From: an uncultured Croceitalea sp.
Lineage (GTDB): Bacteria; Bacteroidota; Bacteroidia; Flavobacteriales; Flavobacteriaceae
Length of the DNA: 64,000 bases
Assembly: GCA_947499565.1 (NCBI GenBank)
Contig: CANMOV010000001.1
Span: 1,116,001-1,180,000 of the forward strand
Direction: 5' to 3'
The translations under genes and the position numbers were made by a program. Every line of letters starts with the position of its first letter. The stretch's first letter is position 1. The notes below the pieces were generated by a model. It was not told the DNA's origin. It saw only the letters and a list, made by a program, of their open reading frames with translations, and ran no database searches. Of the stretch, positions 33,188 to 42,124 are shown in pieces.

Positions 33188-36055
33188 TTAAAAGGATTCA
33201 TTAGATAAATTTTCATAGTACTTATACTTCTTATCCACAGATTCTTGAATGCTTTCAAGGGTAGAATTCTGAGTCAATAGAGGATTTTGAAAACGCAATT
33301 CGGTTTTCAGATAATCTTTGATTCTCAATGTCTGTTTTTTCGAATCCAGTCGAAATGGATTCATATTTTGTTCAGCTCTTCTTGGGTCGTTACGATACAA
33401 CAACCATTGACCAGACGCTACTGCGGCCTTATGATATTGACTTGGGTTTTTAGTGTCGATTCCGTGAGATGGACTATGACAATAAGCGATAATCAAAGAC
33501 GGACCGTCATAACTTTCAGCCTCTTGAAAGGCTTTTAAAGTTTGTTCCTGATTAGCACCCATAGCTACTTGTGCAACATACACATCATCATAACACATTG
33601 CCATTCTGCCGAGATCTTTCTTTTGCTTTTGTTTTCCGTTTGCAGCAAACTTAGCGGATGCTCCAAAAGGAGTCGCCTTTGACATCTGTCCGCCCGTATT
33701 GGAATATACCTCATTATCCAATACTAGAATGTTTACATTCTTACCGGAGGCTACAATATGATCTAAGCCGCCGTAACCTATATCATAAGCCCAACCGTCG
33801 CCTCCCACAATCCAAACACTTTGCTTTACCAAGCTGTCCGCAATACCCAATAGTTGTTGGGCTTCAACCTCGAAGATAGAGGTTAAGCAGGTCTTTAATT
33901 TTTGAATTCTTTCCCGTTGGTCTTGAATTTGTTTTTCTGTGTTTTGTTCAGCGTTCAAAATGTCATAAGCCAAATCAAAATCGAGTGCGGGCAACAATTT
34001 GTTTATTAAGTTCTTCGCCTGAAGCTCTTGCTGATCTAATGACAATCTAAAACCAAGTCCGAACTCCGCATTATCTTCAAAAAGGGAATTTGACCAAGCC
34101 GGCCCCCTACCTTTATTATTTTTTGCCCATGGGGTTGTTGGGAGTGCGCCCCCAAAAATTGAACTTGCCCCAGTTGCATTGGCAACTAACAATCTATCAC
34201 CAAATAGTTGGGACATCAACTTTAGGTAAGGCGCTTCTCCGCATCCATCAACACCTCTTGAATATTTGAATAAAGGCTCTTGCAGCTGTTGCTGACTTAC
34301 TTTTGTTATATCTAACTTTATTCTGTCAAATTCCGGAATACCTTCAAAATGCTTCCAGTTTTCATTCGCATACAAACGAGAGTCTGTTTCGTGTTTGGTC
34401 AACTTTTCTTTGATTAAAAGTGCCCCCATCGTACAAGCATCTACGCAATTATTGCAACTGGTGCATTGCTCAGGATTAACTTGAACCGTATAATTCAACA
34501 AATCAATTTCCCAATCCGTTTCGATAGCTTTTACGAATTGAAATTTTTCAGGAGCATTTTCCAGATAAGTATCATCATAAACCTTCATTCGAATGGCTCC
34601 TTGCGGACAGGCCATACTGCATGCCCCACATTGGGTACACAAATCAGTATCCCATTCAGGAAGAGAGTATCCAGTATTTCTGATATCGAATTTTGCCGTA
34701 TCGGTTTCAAAGGTTCCATCAATAGGAAGTGCACTTACAGGAAGCTCCCTGCCTTTTCCCATCAAAAGTTTTTCTAGAAGAGGATTGGAGAATTGAGTAT
34801 CATTTTCCAAACAGATTCCATCTGCATATGGCAAACTCAAATGTGTCACATCATCGTTTATTCCAATAGTAAAGTTGTTTTTTGGATAGTCCTTTTTTAA
34901 ATTCTCTACAACTGCATTAATCATATTTGCCGTGAGTTCTTTAGAGGAAAGTCCGTAACGACCACCGATTATTTTTGGAATAGTGGTACAAGTGTTAGTG
35001 ACAGATGTAAGTGATTGTAGTATATCTAGATACAAAGGTTCCCCAGTTGATCCCGGTTCTTTTGTACGATCCAAAACGGCAATAGCTTTACAAGATTTTG
35101 GAAGCGCTTCCATTAAGTGTTTTCTACTGAAAGGTCGAAACAAACGTACCTTAATTAGACCAACCTTCTCCCCTGCAGTATTTAACTTTTGAATAATTTC
35201 TTCAATGATTTGAGTACTTGACGCCATGGCAACGATTATTTGATTCGCTTCTGGATCTCCGACATAGTCGAAGAGTTTGTATTGTCTTCCGGTTAATGAG
35301 GCAAATTTGTCCATCTGCTTTTGTACGATATCGGGACATGCATCGTAATAGGAATTTACCGCCTCCCTGCATTGAAAAAATACATCTGAACCCTGAGTAG
35401 TGCCTCTTAGAACAGGTGTATTAGGACTTAATGCTCTATCCCGATGGGCAGCAATTAATTCCATATCCATCATCTTGGTAATAATGGCGTCGGGGATGCT
35501 TTTAATTTCTGAAATCTTATGAGAAGTTTCAAAGCCATCAAAAAAATGCACAAAGGGAATCCTAGATTCCAAAGTCGTCGCTTGTGAAATCAGTGCAAAA
35601 TCCTGTGCCTCTTGCACGGAGGCAGCACCTAAAAATGCATATCCTGTATTTCTTACTGCCATGATATCACTATGATCACAACATATAGATAAGGCATGTG
35701 TAGCGATAGAACGTGTGGCTACATGGATTACATTAGGTGTTAACTCGCCAGCAATCTTATACATCGATGGCATCATTAAAAGAAGTCCTTGGGATGCCGT
35801 AAAAGTAGTTGCGAGAGAACCTGTTTGTAGGGCTCCGTGTAACGCTCCAGCTACTCCGCCTTCGCTTTGCATTTCAAAGACCATAGGTACGATGTCAAAA
35901 ATGTTTTCACGGTGGTCAGCACTCCACTCCTCAACCAATTCGGATATTTCAGAAGAAGGTGTTATAGGGTAAATAGCACACACCTCATTAGTTTTATAAG
36001 CAATATGTGCAACTGCTTGATTTCCGTTGGCGATGATGTGTTGTTTGGTGTTCAT
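33188..36055 (-). CDS. nifJ: Atypical pyruvate:ferredoxin oxidoreductase, gamma domain missing
   Basis: A 955-residue PFOR-family protein; usual single-chain enzymes are about 1170-1200. Pyruvate-site residues T32 (YPITPSS), E65 and R115 and the TPP domain (GGDGWAYDIGYGGLDH, 751-766; YSNTGGQ) are intact. Two ferredoxin-like clusters remain (C473/476/479/483 and C531/534/537/541). Between NDDVTH (401-405) and ELPVSALPIDGTF (437-449) only about 30 residues occur, where standard enzymes carry the ~200-residue gamma/EKR region. Of the four TPP-proximal cluster cysteines only C605 is left: the others are V602, A630 (NATGASSI) and S861. Electron transfer may therefore be altered. Confidence 0.88.
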   Translation of the reverse strand: MNTKQHIIANGNQAVAHIAYKTNEVCAIYPITPSSEISELVEEWSADHRENIFDIVPMVFEMQSEGGVAGALHGALQTGSLATTFTASQGLLLMMPSMYKIAGELTPNVIHVATRSIATHALSICCDHSDIMAVRNTGYAFLGAASVQEAQDFALISQATTLESRIPFVHFFDGFETSHKISEIKSIPDAIITKMMDMELIAAHRDRALSPNTPVLRGTTQGSDVFFQCREAVNSYYDACPDIVQKQMDKFASLTGRQYKLFDYVGDPEANQIIVAMASSTQIIEEIIQKLNTAGEKVGLIKVRLFRPFSRKHLMEALPKSCKAIAVLDRTKEPGSTGEPLYLDILQSLTSVTNTCTTIPKIIGGRYGLSSKELTANMINAVVENLKKDYPKNNFTIGINDDVTHLSLPYADGICLENDTQFSNPLLEKLLMGKGRELPVSALPIDGTFETDTAKFDIRNTGYSLPEWDTDLCTQCGACSMACPQGAIRMKVYDDTYLENAPEKFQFVKAIETDWEIDLLNYTVQVNPEQCTSCNNCVDACTMGALLIKEKLTKHETDSRLYANENWKHFEGIPEFDRIKLDITKVSQQQLQEPLFKYSRGVDGCGEAPYLKLMSQLFGDRLLVANATGASSIFGGALPTTPWAKNNKGRGPAWSNSLFEDNAEFGLGFRLSLDQQELQAKNLINKLLPALDFDLAYDILNAEQNTEKQIQDQRERIQKLKTCLTSIFEVEAQQLLGIADSLVKQSVWIVGGDGWAYDIGYGGLDHIVASGKNVNILVLDNEVYSNTGGQMSKATPFGASAKFAANGKQKQKKDLGRMAMCYDDVYVAQVAMGANQEQTLKAFQEAESYDGPSLIIAYCHSPSHGIDTKNPSQYHKAAVASGQWLLYRNDPRRAEQNMNPFRLDSKKQTLRIKDYLKTELRFQNPLLTQNSTLESIQESVDKKYKYYENLSNESF

Positions 36056-36162
36056 TTTTATTAATGGATGGTTGTTGAATTATTTAGTGGTTAGTTACTT
36101 AATTGAAGCTATGAGTGCTTCTTATATTGTGCTGCTACCTTCTAGCGTAATACCTAAAAGAT

Positions 36163-36198
36163 AAAAAAGGCCAGCCCTAACTGAGCCAGCCTTTTTTA
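36163..36198 (-). terminator. Intrinsic terminator after the OsmC gene
   Basis: A-rich and T-rich outer arms (AAAAAAGG / CCTTTTTT) enclose GCTGGC-type inner pairing. On the minus strand it begins just after the OsmC stop and ends in a T run, separating OsmC from the PFOR gene. Confidence 0.82.
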
Positions 36199-36204
36199 GG
36201 CTAC

Positions 36205-36756
36205 TTACTTTACAATCTCTATAGAAATTGGAGTAGGATTTGAAATGATGTCAAAAACTGGAGAAAATTTAGCCAAGTTTAGTAACTGTTCCTCGGAAGC
36301 ATCAGACTTCACTTTCAATTTAACAGTGATGCCATCAAAACCTTTTCGTACTTCAGGGTCTAAACCAAGGAAACCATGTAAATCACATCCTCCTTTTAAA
36401 GAAGATTCTGCACCTTCTATTTCGATACCATTAGCAGCTGCATGATAAACCATTGCTCCTGTTAAACATGAACCTAAAGCATGTAACACAACTTCTGCTG
36501 GCGTAGCAGCTTTATCTTCTCCTAATAAAACATTGGGGTGATCACACTCCATAGTAAAGGTTTCTTTACGACTAGTGTCTTCTTGCCCAACTCCATAAAA
36601 ACTCTTCATACTAGATACACAATGACCTCCTTCAATCCAATTGTTCTTAGTTCTAAATTCGAATTTTGCCAATTCGGGATTTCCTTGTACTGCTCCAATA
36701 GTTTCTACTAATTGGTCTACATTTACTCCGTTTTTAATGTTTGCTGTTGTAATCAT
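36205..36756 (-). CDS. OsmC-family protein
   Basis: A 183-residue OsmC/Ohr-fold protein, probably an organic hydroperoxide or related thiol peroxidase. The first conserved cysteine is visible in HALGSCLTGAMVYHA (C112). The second peroxidatic position reads FSPVFDIISNPTP, with serine where Ohr has cysteine, so it belongs to the OsmC-like group with a single cysteine. The position next to OxyR and the PFOR suggests oxidative-stress relevance (inference). Confidence 0.88.
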   Translation of the reverse strand: MITTANIKNGVNVDQLVETIGAVQGNPELAKFEFRTKNNWIEGGHCVSSMKSFYGVGQEDTSRKETFTMECDHPNVLLGEDKAATPAEVVLHALGSCLTGAMVYHAAANGIEIEGAESSLKGGCDLHGFLGLDPEVRKGFDGITVKLKVKSDASEEQLLNLAKFSPVFDIISNPTPISIEIVK

Positions 36757-36877
36757 TTTTATTAAAATTTAAATTGTTTAGCATTATTGCTGCTTGGTAC
36801 ATTACCATCGCTATGCCAAACTATTTAATAAATTGATTATCAATTATTTAAGTTCAGTATTTTGTTTTTAAAACCTT

Positions 36878-36907
36878 ACGATATTTCATAAATTAACGAA
36901 ATATCGT
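36878..36907. promoter_or_regulatory. 10-bp inverted repeat between OsmC and the sigma-54 activator
   Basis: ACGATATTTC and GAAATATCGT are exact inverted repeats 10 bases apart. On the minus strand a shorter AACGA-TATT-TCGTT dyad is nested in the first arm and spacer. The element is 122 bases upstream of the OsmC ATG and 27 past the activator stop. It could be an upstream activating sequence for the neighbouring sigma-54 activator or a weak terminator. Confidence 0.45.
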
Positions 36908-36933
36908 TAGTATATTGACGTGATTTCGTGAAG

Positions 36934-38781
36934 TTATATTGGTCTTTTGATATTAAGAGCTTTAATTTTTGAAGTCAAGGTGGTAGGTTTTAACTGAAGA
37001 ATAGCTGCAGCTCCATTTTTTCCAGATATTTTCCAACTTGTCTTTTTTAAGGCTCTAAGGATATTCTCCCTTTCGAGCATAATCATTTCTTCTGCGGAGT
37101 AAATTTTTTCGGCTTTAGAATTGGTCTGAATAGGTTCAGCTTCAGAAGATTTTGGTATTAAAACTTCCCAAGAAATATTCCCATCCTGAGCAATAATAAC
37201 CGCACGCTCTATTATATTTTGGAGTTCGCGAACATTACCTGGCCATTGGTAACGAGAAAGTAAGGCTTTATCACCTTCGGCAAGTGGATTTATCTTTTTA
37301 TTCAACTTAGTAGAAAATTGATTAATAATCTCTTGCGCTATCAAATGAATATCTTCTCCTCGGTCTCTCAAAGCAGGAACCATAATTGGGAAAACATTTA
37401 AACGATAAAACAAATCTTCCCTAAACTTACCTTCTTTTGAAAAACTTGCTAAATCACGATGTGTAGCAGCTATTATACGCACATCAACTTTTATGGTTTC
37501 TGAACTTCCTACAGGGTCAAATTCCCCTTCTTGGATAATACGTAATAATTTTGGCTGTAAGTCTAATGGCATCTCCCCTATCTCATCCAAAAAAATAGTT
37601 CCTTTATCTGCTAAAAGAAAACGTCCTTTTCTGCTTACTGTAGCTCCTGTAAAAGCTCCCTTTTCATGCCCAAATAGTTCGCTCTCAATTAAGTTAGCTG
37701 GAATAGCGCCGCAATTTATACGGATTAAGGGTTTATCATTTCTAGAACTTGCCTGATGAATGGCTCTTGCTACCAACTCTTTTCCCGTTCCTGTCTCGCC
37801 ATTAATTAAGACAGTGGCATCTGTTGTCGCTACTTGTTTAACAAGATTTAAAACAGATGACATACGTTCATCTTTGGCAATAATTCCATAACTACTAGTT
37901 AATTCTTTTATTTCATCTGCCAAGTATTCCTTCTGATTAGTAAGCAAACTTATCGTATCCTGAGCAGCAAGTCGTTCATCTATATTCCTCAGAATAAGCG
38001 TATAAAATGTTTCTTCTCCCTCTCCATATTTGCTAATAGTACCTTCGTTCAACGTTTCCTTTTCATTAGAACCTATTACTTTAACAATACTGGGTAAGTA
38101 ATTATTAATAGTTTTATCCTCGCTTTCTAAGCCAGAATTAATCAAAGATTCTATTAAGTCTGCACTAGTATCATCAAAGAAAAAAAGTACATTACGTTGC
38201 AGTGAATCGTTATTCTCTAATAAAATGTCTGCAGATGGATTCGTTAAAATAATCTTGAATTTGGAATTGAACATAATTATGGCATCCATCGCTCCATTAA
38301 TCAGTCCTTTCATTTTGTCATTGGCTTGTTGCAGCTGCTTTCTTGAACTTGATAATTGTTCTTGCGTACTATCTAACTCTCTGTGCCTCTTAATCATTAC
38401 AGAAAGAACTCCCTGCGTAAAACCTTTATCGGTTTTCATTAGGTTAAGAAAATGCTCACGGTCTATTTTGGCAACTTTAGTTTCTTTAATAGCTGTTACG
38501 GAAGCTGAGCGAGTTTCATCATCAATTAATGCATATTCACCAAAGCATTCACCTTGGGTTAATTGACCAAAATCGTGTTGTTTATCATGTACTTTTACTA
38601 CACCATCTAAAATGGCATACATAGCATCACCAACATCTCCCTTATTAATGATTGCGTCATTTTTATAATAAGTTTCTACCGTAACATTCTTATTAAGATT
38701 GGCCAAAGAGGACGCAGAAACTTCAGAAAAGAATTGCACCTTAGTCAAAAACGCTAGAAGGTTAGCCTCTATTTCAGACAT
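36934..38781 (-). CDS. Sigma-54-dependent activator with cyclic-nucleotide-binding domain
   Basis: A 615-residue transcription activator. Domains in order: a cNMP-binding domain (about 12-130, with the phosphate-binding FGEYALIDDETRSASV, E82 and R91), a PAS-like domain (about 160-275), an AAA+ ATPase (about 300-530: Walker A GETGTGKE 328-335, sigma-54 contact GAFTGA 375-380, Walker B TIFLDE 395-400), and a Fis-type HTH (about 570-612). The intact GAFTGA means it can drive sigma-54 polymerase. It should respond to cAMP or cGMP plus a PAS signal; a cyclase is encoded at 30745. It is divergent from oxyR. Confidence 0.93.
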   Translation of the reverse strand: MSEIEANLLAFLTKVQFFSEVSASSLANLNKNVTVETYYKNDAIINKGDVGDAMYAILDGVVKVHDKQHDFGQLTQGECFGEYALIDDETRSASVTAIKETKVAKIDREHFLNLMKTDKGFTQGVLSVMIKRHRELDSTQEQLSSSRKQLQQANDKMKGLINGAMDAIIMFNSKFKIILTNPSADILLENNDSLQRNVLFFFDDTSADLIESLINSGLESEDKTINNYLPSIVKVIGSNEKETLNEGTISKYGEGEETFYTLILRNIDERLAAQDTISLLTNQKEYLADEIKELTSSYGIIAKDERMSSVLNLVKQVATTDATVLINGETGTGKELVARAIHQASSRNDKPLIRINCGAIPANLIESELFGHEKGAFTGATVSRKGRFLLADKGTIFLDEIGEMPLDLQPKLLRIIQEGEFDPVGSSETIKVDVRIIAATHRDLASFSKEGKFREDLFYRLNVFPIMVPALRDRGEDIHLIAQEIINQFSTKLNKKINPLAEGDKALLSRYQWPGNVRELQNIIERAVIIAQDGNISWEVLIPKSSEAEPIQTNSKAEKIYSAEEMIMLERENILRALKKTSWKISGKNGAAAILQLKPTTLTSKIKALNIKRPI

Positions 38782-38884
38782 AGTTAGGATTGGATGATTG
38801 CTATGATTAAATATAAAGATTTATGTATAAACTAATCTAGTAATAACTGCAACCATTCTTTAGTGTTTGCATTATAAGTTTTAC

Positions 38885-38921
38885 TGATAGTTTTTTGTAT
38901 TTTTATACTTCAAAACTATCA
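38885..38921 (+). promoter_or_regulatory. 10-bp dyad just upstream of oxyR
   Basis: TGATAGTTTT and AAAACTATCA are exact inverted repeats around 17 bases (TTGTATTTTTATACTTC), ending three bases before the oxyR ATG at 38925. ATAG and CTAT tetranucleotides at the ends and GTAT/ATAC inside resemble the four-box OxyR site, although the inner spacing (6-4-7) differs from the canonical seven. A plausible autoregulatory site. Confidence 0.5.
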
Positions 38922-38924
38922 TCA

Positions 38925-39863
38925 ATGACTATTACTCAATTACAATATGTTTTAGCAGTTGCGGAGCATCAAAATTTTACACTTGCTGCACAAAAGAGCT
39001 TTGTTACGCAGCCCACGCTAAGCATGCAGGTGCAGAAATTAGAAGATGAGTTAGATGTGTTACTTTTTGACCGTAGTAAAAAACCTATATCAATCACAGA
39101 AGTAGGTAAGAAAATAGTTGCTCAGGCTAAAAATATTGTGGCAGAAGCAGAACGTATTAAAGATATTGTAGATCAAGATAAAGGTTTTATAGGTGGTGAT
39201 TTTACTTTGGGAATAATACCTACTGTAATGCCAACATTGCTTCCAATGTTTCTGCCAACATTTATCAAAAAGTATCCAAAAGTAAACCTCATCATAAAGG
39301 AACAATCTACCGATACGCTAATTAGAAACATACAAGATGGACATCTAGATGCCGCAATAGCGGCTACTCCGCTGGAGATAGAATTTATTAAAGAACGTCC
39401 ACTATATTATGAACCTTTTGTTGGTTATGTACCACCTAATCATCGCCTTTCTAAAACTAAAGAATTGTCAACTGATGATTTAGAAATAAATGATGTGCTA
39501 TTGTTACAAGATGGACATTGTTTTAGAGACGGTGTCATAAATCTTTGTAAGTCACCCAAAAATAGAACTACGGATCATTTTCAAATTGAAAGTGGAAGTT
39601 TTGAGACCTTAGTCAATTTATCCAACGAAGGAATGGGCATGACCCTACTACCCTATTTGAATACTTTAGAACTAGATGATAAAAGGAAAGAGAACTTAAA
39701 GCACTTTAAAAAACCATCTCCTGCAAGAGAAATTAGTTTAATTTACCATAAAAGTGAACTTAAAATTCAAATAACCGAAGCTATAAGAGATGTGATTTCT
39801 TCCATAGTAAGAGGTGCCATAACTTTCCAAGATGTGGATATAATAAGTCCGCTTAACAAGTAA
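38925..39863 (+). CDS. oxyR: OxyR-type LysR regulator
   Basis: A 312-residue LysR-family activator. The ATG at 38925 is chosen over an in-frame TTG at 38895 because it starts exactly at the conserved MTITQLQYVLAVAEHQNF helix. The winged HTH occupies about 1-65. The redox cysteines are C199 and C208 in LLLQDGHCFRDGVINLCK, the same numbers as in E. coli OxyR, so peroxide sensing by disulfide formation is well supported. The gene is divergent from the sigma-54 activator, with a perfect dyad between them. Confidence 0.93.
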   Translation: MTITQLQYVLAVAEHQNFTLAAQKSFVTQPTLSMQVQKLEDELDVLLFDRSKKPISITEVGKKIVAQAKNIVAEAERIKDIVDQDKGFIGGDFTLGIIPTVMPTLLPMFLPTFIKKYPKVNLIIKEQSTDTLIRNIQDGHLDAAIAATPLEIEFIKERPLYYEPFVGYVPPNHRLSKTKELSTDDLEINDVLLLQDGHCFRDGVINLCKSPKNRTTDHFQIESGSFETLVNLSNEGMGMTLLPYLNTLELDDKRKENLKHFKKPSPAREISLIYHKSELKIQITEAIRDVISSIVRGAITFQDVDIISPLNK

Positions 39864-39874
39864 ATACTAGAACT

Positions 39875-39902
39875 AAAAAGCCACCCGTTTGGGTGGCTTT
39901 AT
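39875..39902. terminator. Bidirectional terminator between oxyR and the small gene
   Basis: AAAGCCACCC and GGGTGGCTTT form a perfect 10-bp stem with a GTTT loop. T runs follow in both directions, serving the converging oxyR and the minus-strand gene at 39903. Confidence 0.9.
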
Positions 39903-40100
39903 TTATGCTTTTAATAATAATAAACTTTGATGTAATTCTGGTTTGTCATCAATAAATTGTTTTAACCAGATTTTTAATTCCTCAATTTCCTGTGGTAATA
40001 GTAAGGAAACCGCTTTTTTCACTTCTTTTGCGAATAATTTCGCATCAAAACTAACTTTTTGTAAAACAGTTTTGGTATACTCCAACATAGCTCTAGCCAT
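39903..40100 (-). CDS. Small conserved helical protein
   Basis: A 65-residue protein, probably starting at the second methionine (ATG at 40088, MLEYTKTVLQKVSFD), a start I have seen in similar small Bacteroidota proteins; the ATG at 40100 adds four residues. All-helical, no signal peptide or membrane segment, with QEIEELKIWLKQF. Function unknown. Shares the bidirectional terminator with oxyR. Confidence 0.72.
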   Translation of the reverse strand: MARAMLEYTKTVLQKVSFDAKLFAKEVKKAVSLLLPQEIEELKIWLKQFIDDKPELHQSLLLLKA

Positions 40101-40187
40101 AATGACAAAAATGTGTATTTAGGTTATAAGGTTGTGTACTAAGTTACCAATAAAAGATATATATTGAAATAGTATAACAGTTAAAAA

Positions 40188-41522
40188 TTGGATAAATTGT
40201 TGTTAACGTCGATAAAATACATACCGCAACCTATTTTAAATCAAATAGTTACCAATAGGCCGCTATTCCTACTAGCTGTAATTATAGCATTAACTTCATG
40301 TTCATCTACGCAATTACGCCAGACAAATAAAAAAATACAGTTAGCGTTCGAAGATGAGAAATATAATAATCAATTTACTGGCCTTTTAGTAGTAGATGCT
40401 CAAACAAAAGACACTATAATCGCTAAGAATTCAGCTAAATACTTTATTCCTGCAAGTTCTACCAAACTTTTCACTCTTTACGCTGCTATTAAAGTACTTC
40501 CAGAAAAAATACCAAGCTTAAAGTATGTTGAAAGTAAAGACTCCATCTATATAGAAGGTACTGGAGACCCTTCTTGGCTGCACCCCCATTTTAAAGATAC
40601 TATTGCTTTAGATTTTTTGAGAAAGACGGATAAAACGATTGTGTTGCACCTTACTAATTTTGATGATGAAAAATACGGACCGGGTTGGGCATGGGAAGAT
40701 TATCAATATTATTTTTCGCCAGAACTGGGTCCAATCCCTTTATATGGAAATGTAGTAACACTTTACGAAGCTAATACCCTGGCAGTGTCCCCAACCGAAT
40801 TTACTTCTTCAATAAAAAGAGCGGAAACAAACAAACTAAGAGCACTCACTAAAAATGAATTTTTAGTACCAAAAATATTAAAGGATACCATACAAATACC
40901 TTTTATTACCAGTCCTGAACTTACGAAAAAGTTCTTGCAACAAAAACTTAACAAAGAAGTTCTAGTTGCTCAAAATTTCAATAATAAATCAAAGAATATA
41001 TTATATGGTATCCCATCGGATTCTATTTATAAAAGAATGCTTTACGAGAGCGATAATTTCTTAGCTGAACAATTGCTATTTGTTGTATCATCTACCCTAT
41101 CAGATACTCTAAGTTTTAATACCGCAAAGAAGTATGTATTGGAAAACTATCTTTCAGATTTAAAGCAACCACCAAGATGGGTAGACGGTTCTGGACTTTC
41201 TAGATACAATTTGTTCACTCCAGAAGCTATGGTTGTAGTGTTACAAAAACTATATAACGAAGTTGACAAAAAACGTCTGTTTAAGCTGCTCCCAGCCTGG
41301 GATAATAATGGCACAGTAGTAAAACCCAAACCTATGGATAAGCATTTTATTTTTGGCAAATCTGGATCTATGGGTAACACTTATAATCTGGGTGGGTATT
41401 TAAAAACAAAGTCTGGTAAAGTACTCTTTTTTAGTTTTATGAATAATCACCATATGCGGTCATCAAAGGAAGTTAGAAATTCAATCTACAGCACATTGTT
41501 AGAAATACACGAAACCTATTAA
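40188..41522 (+). CDS. dacB: D-Ala-D-Ala carboxypeptidase/endopeptidase, PBP4 type
   Basis: A 444-residue peptidase S13 protein that trims peptidoglycan peptides in the periplasm. A hydrophobic N-terminus (FLLAVIIALTSC) reads as a lipobox with cysteine near residue 38. Active-site motifs: SxxK in PASSTKLF, SxN in YESDNFLAEQ and KSG in FGKSGSMGNT. No in-frame ATG occurs before the lipobox, so the start must be a non-ATG codon: TTG at 40188 or at 40197/40200. Its stop is one base from the nudK remnant on the other strand. Confidence 0.88.
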   Translation: MDKLLLTSIKYIPQPILNQIVTNRPLFLLAVIIALTSCSSTQLRQTNKKIQLAFEDEKYNNQFTGLLVVDAQTKDTIIAKNSAKYFIPASSTKLFTLYAAIKVLPEKIPSLKYVESKDSIYIEGTGDPSWLHPHFKDTIALDFLRKTDKTIVLHLTNFDDEKYGPGWAWEDYQYYFSPELGPIPLYGNVVTLYEANTLAVSPTEFTSSIKRAETNKLRALTKNEFLVPKILKDTIQIPFITSPELTKKFLQQKLNKEVLVAQNFNNKSKNILYGIPSDSIYKRMLYESDNFLAEQLLFVVSSTLSDTLSFNTAKKYVLENYLSDLKQPPRWVDGSGLSRYNLFTPEAMVVVLQKLYNEVDKKRLFKLLPAWDNNGTVVKPKPMDKHFIFGKSGSMGNTYNLGGYLKTKSGKVLFFSFMNNHHMRSSKEVRNSIYSTLLEIHETY

Positions 41523-41523
41523 T

Positions 41524-42115
41524 CTATTTTAACAGTTGCGCATTCTGGGCATATTGCAATAGCATTATAGTTTTAGCATCATTTATTTCTCCTGATTTTA
41601 TCATTTCTAAAGCCTTGGTAAAAGTAATTTCTAACACTTCAATATTTTCTGTTTCATTTTCGGCCCCTCCTCCATATCCGATTCGCATATTATTAGTACA
41701 CACAGCAATAAAAAAATGAGCTTTTTGTGTTACTGTGCCAGGAACCATATAGGCCTCAAAAACCTTTTCAATCTTATCTAGCTTATATCCTGTTTCTTCA
41801 ATTGCTTCTTTTCTAGCACATACTTCAGGAGTATCACCTTCTAATAAACCAGCACAAACTTCAATCATCATGCCTATATTTTTATCATTACAGTGCACAG
41901 GTATTCGAGTGTCTTGTTAAAACAAGCTTGTTCTTTTCCTCATTAAAAATTAAAACAGCCGCTGCATCTCCGCAATTGTATACTTCTCTATGTTGTGTTT
42001 CCCAAGTACCATCATTTTTTTGGTAATCGAACGTGAACTTATTAAGAGTATACCAGTTATCTGATAAGAGTTCTTTTTTTATATTCTTTATTTTATGGTT
42101 CTTCAAAATCAACAT
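41524..42115 (-). pseudogene. nudK: NudK-type Nudix hydrolase, split by a frameshift
   Basis: Two minus-strand frames together give a full-length NudK-like protein. The upstream part (start 42115) reads to KLVLTRH and then leaves frame; the downstream part carries a complete Nudix box GLLEGDTPEVCARKEAIEETG. The break lies at about 41908-41911, where the expected TRQF-RIP coding bases appear two short; a two-base deletion or one-base insertion restores the reading. NudK hydrolyses GDP-mannose. It may be a genuine pseudogene, a programmed shift (no slippery run is visible) or a sequencing error. Confidence 0.82.
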
Positions 42116-42124
42116 TGTTTAGCT

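Noticed and set aside
34466-34777. Plus-strand frames opposite the PFOR gene
   Set aside because: Several long frames arise as mirror images of the strongly coding minus strand; none has a plausible protein pattern.
36803-36819. Possible sigma-54 -24/-12 promoter upstream of OsmC
   Set aside because: TTGGCAT fits -24 but the -12 reads TGGT instead of TTGC, lacking the key GC; kept only as a weak hint in the related finding.
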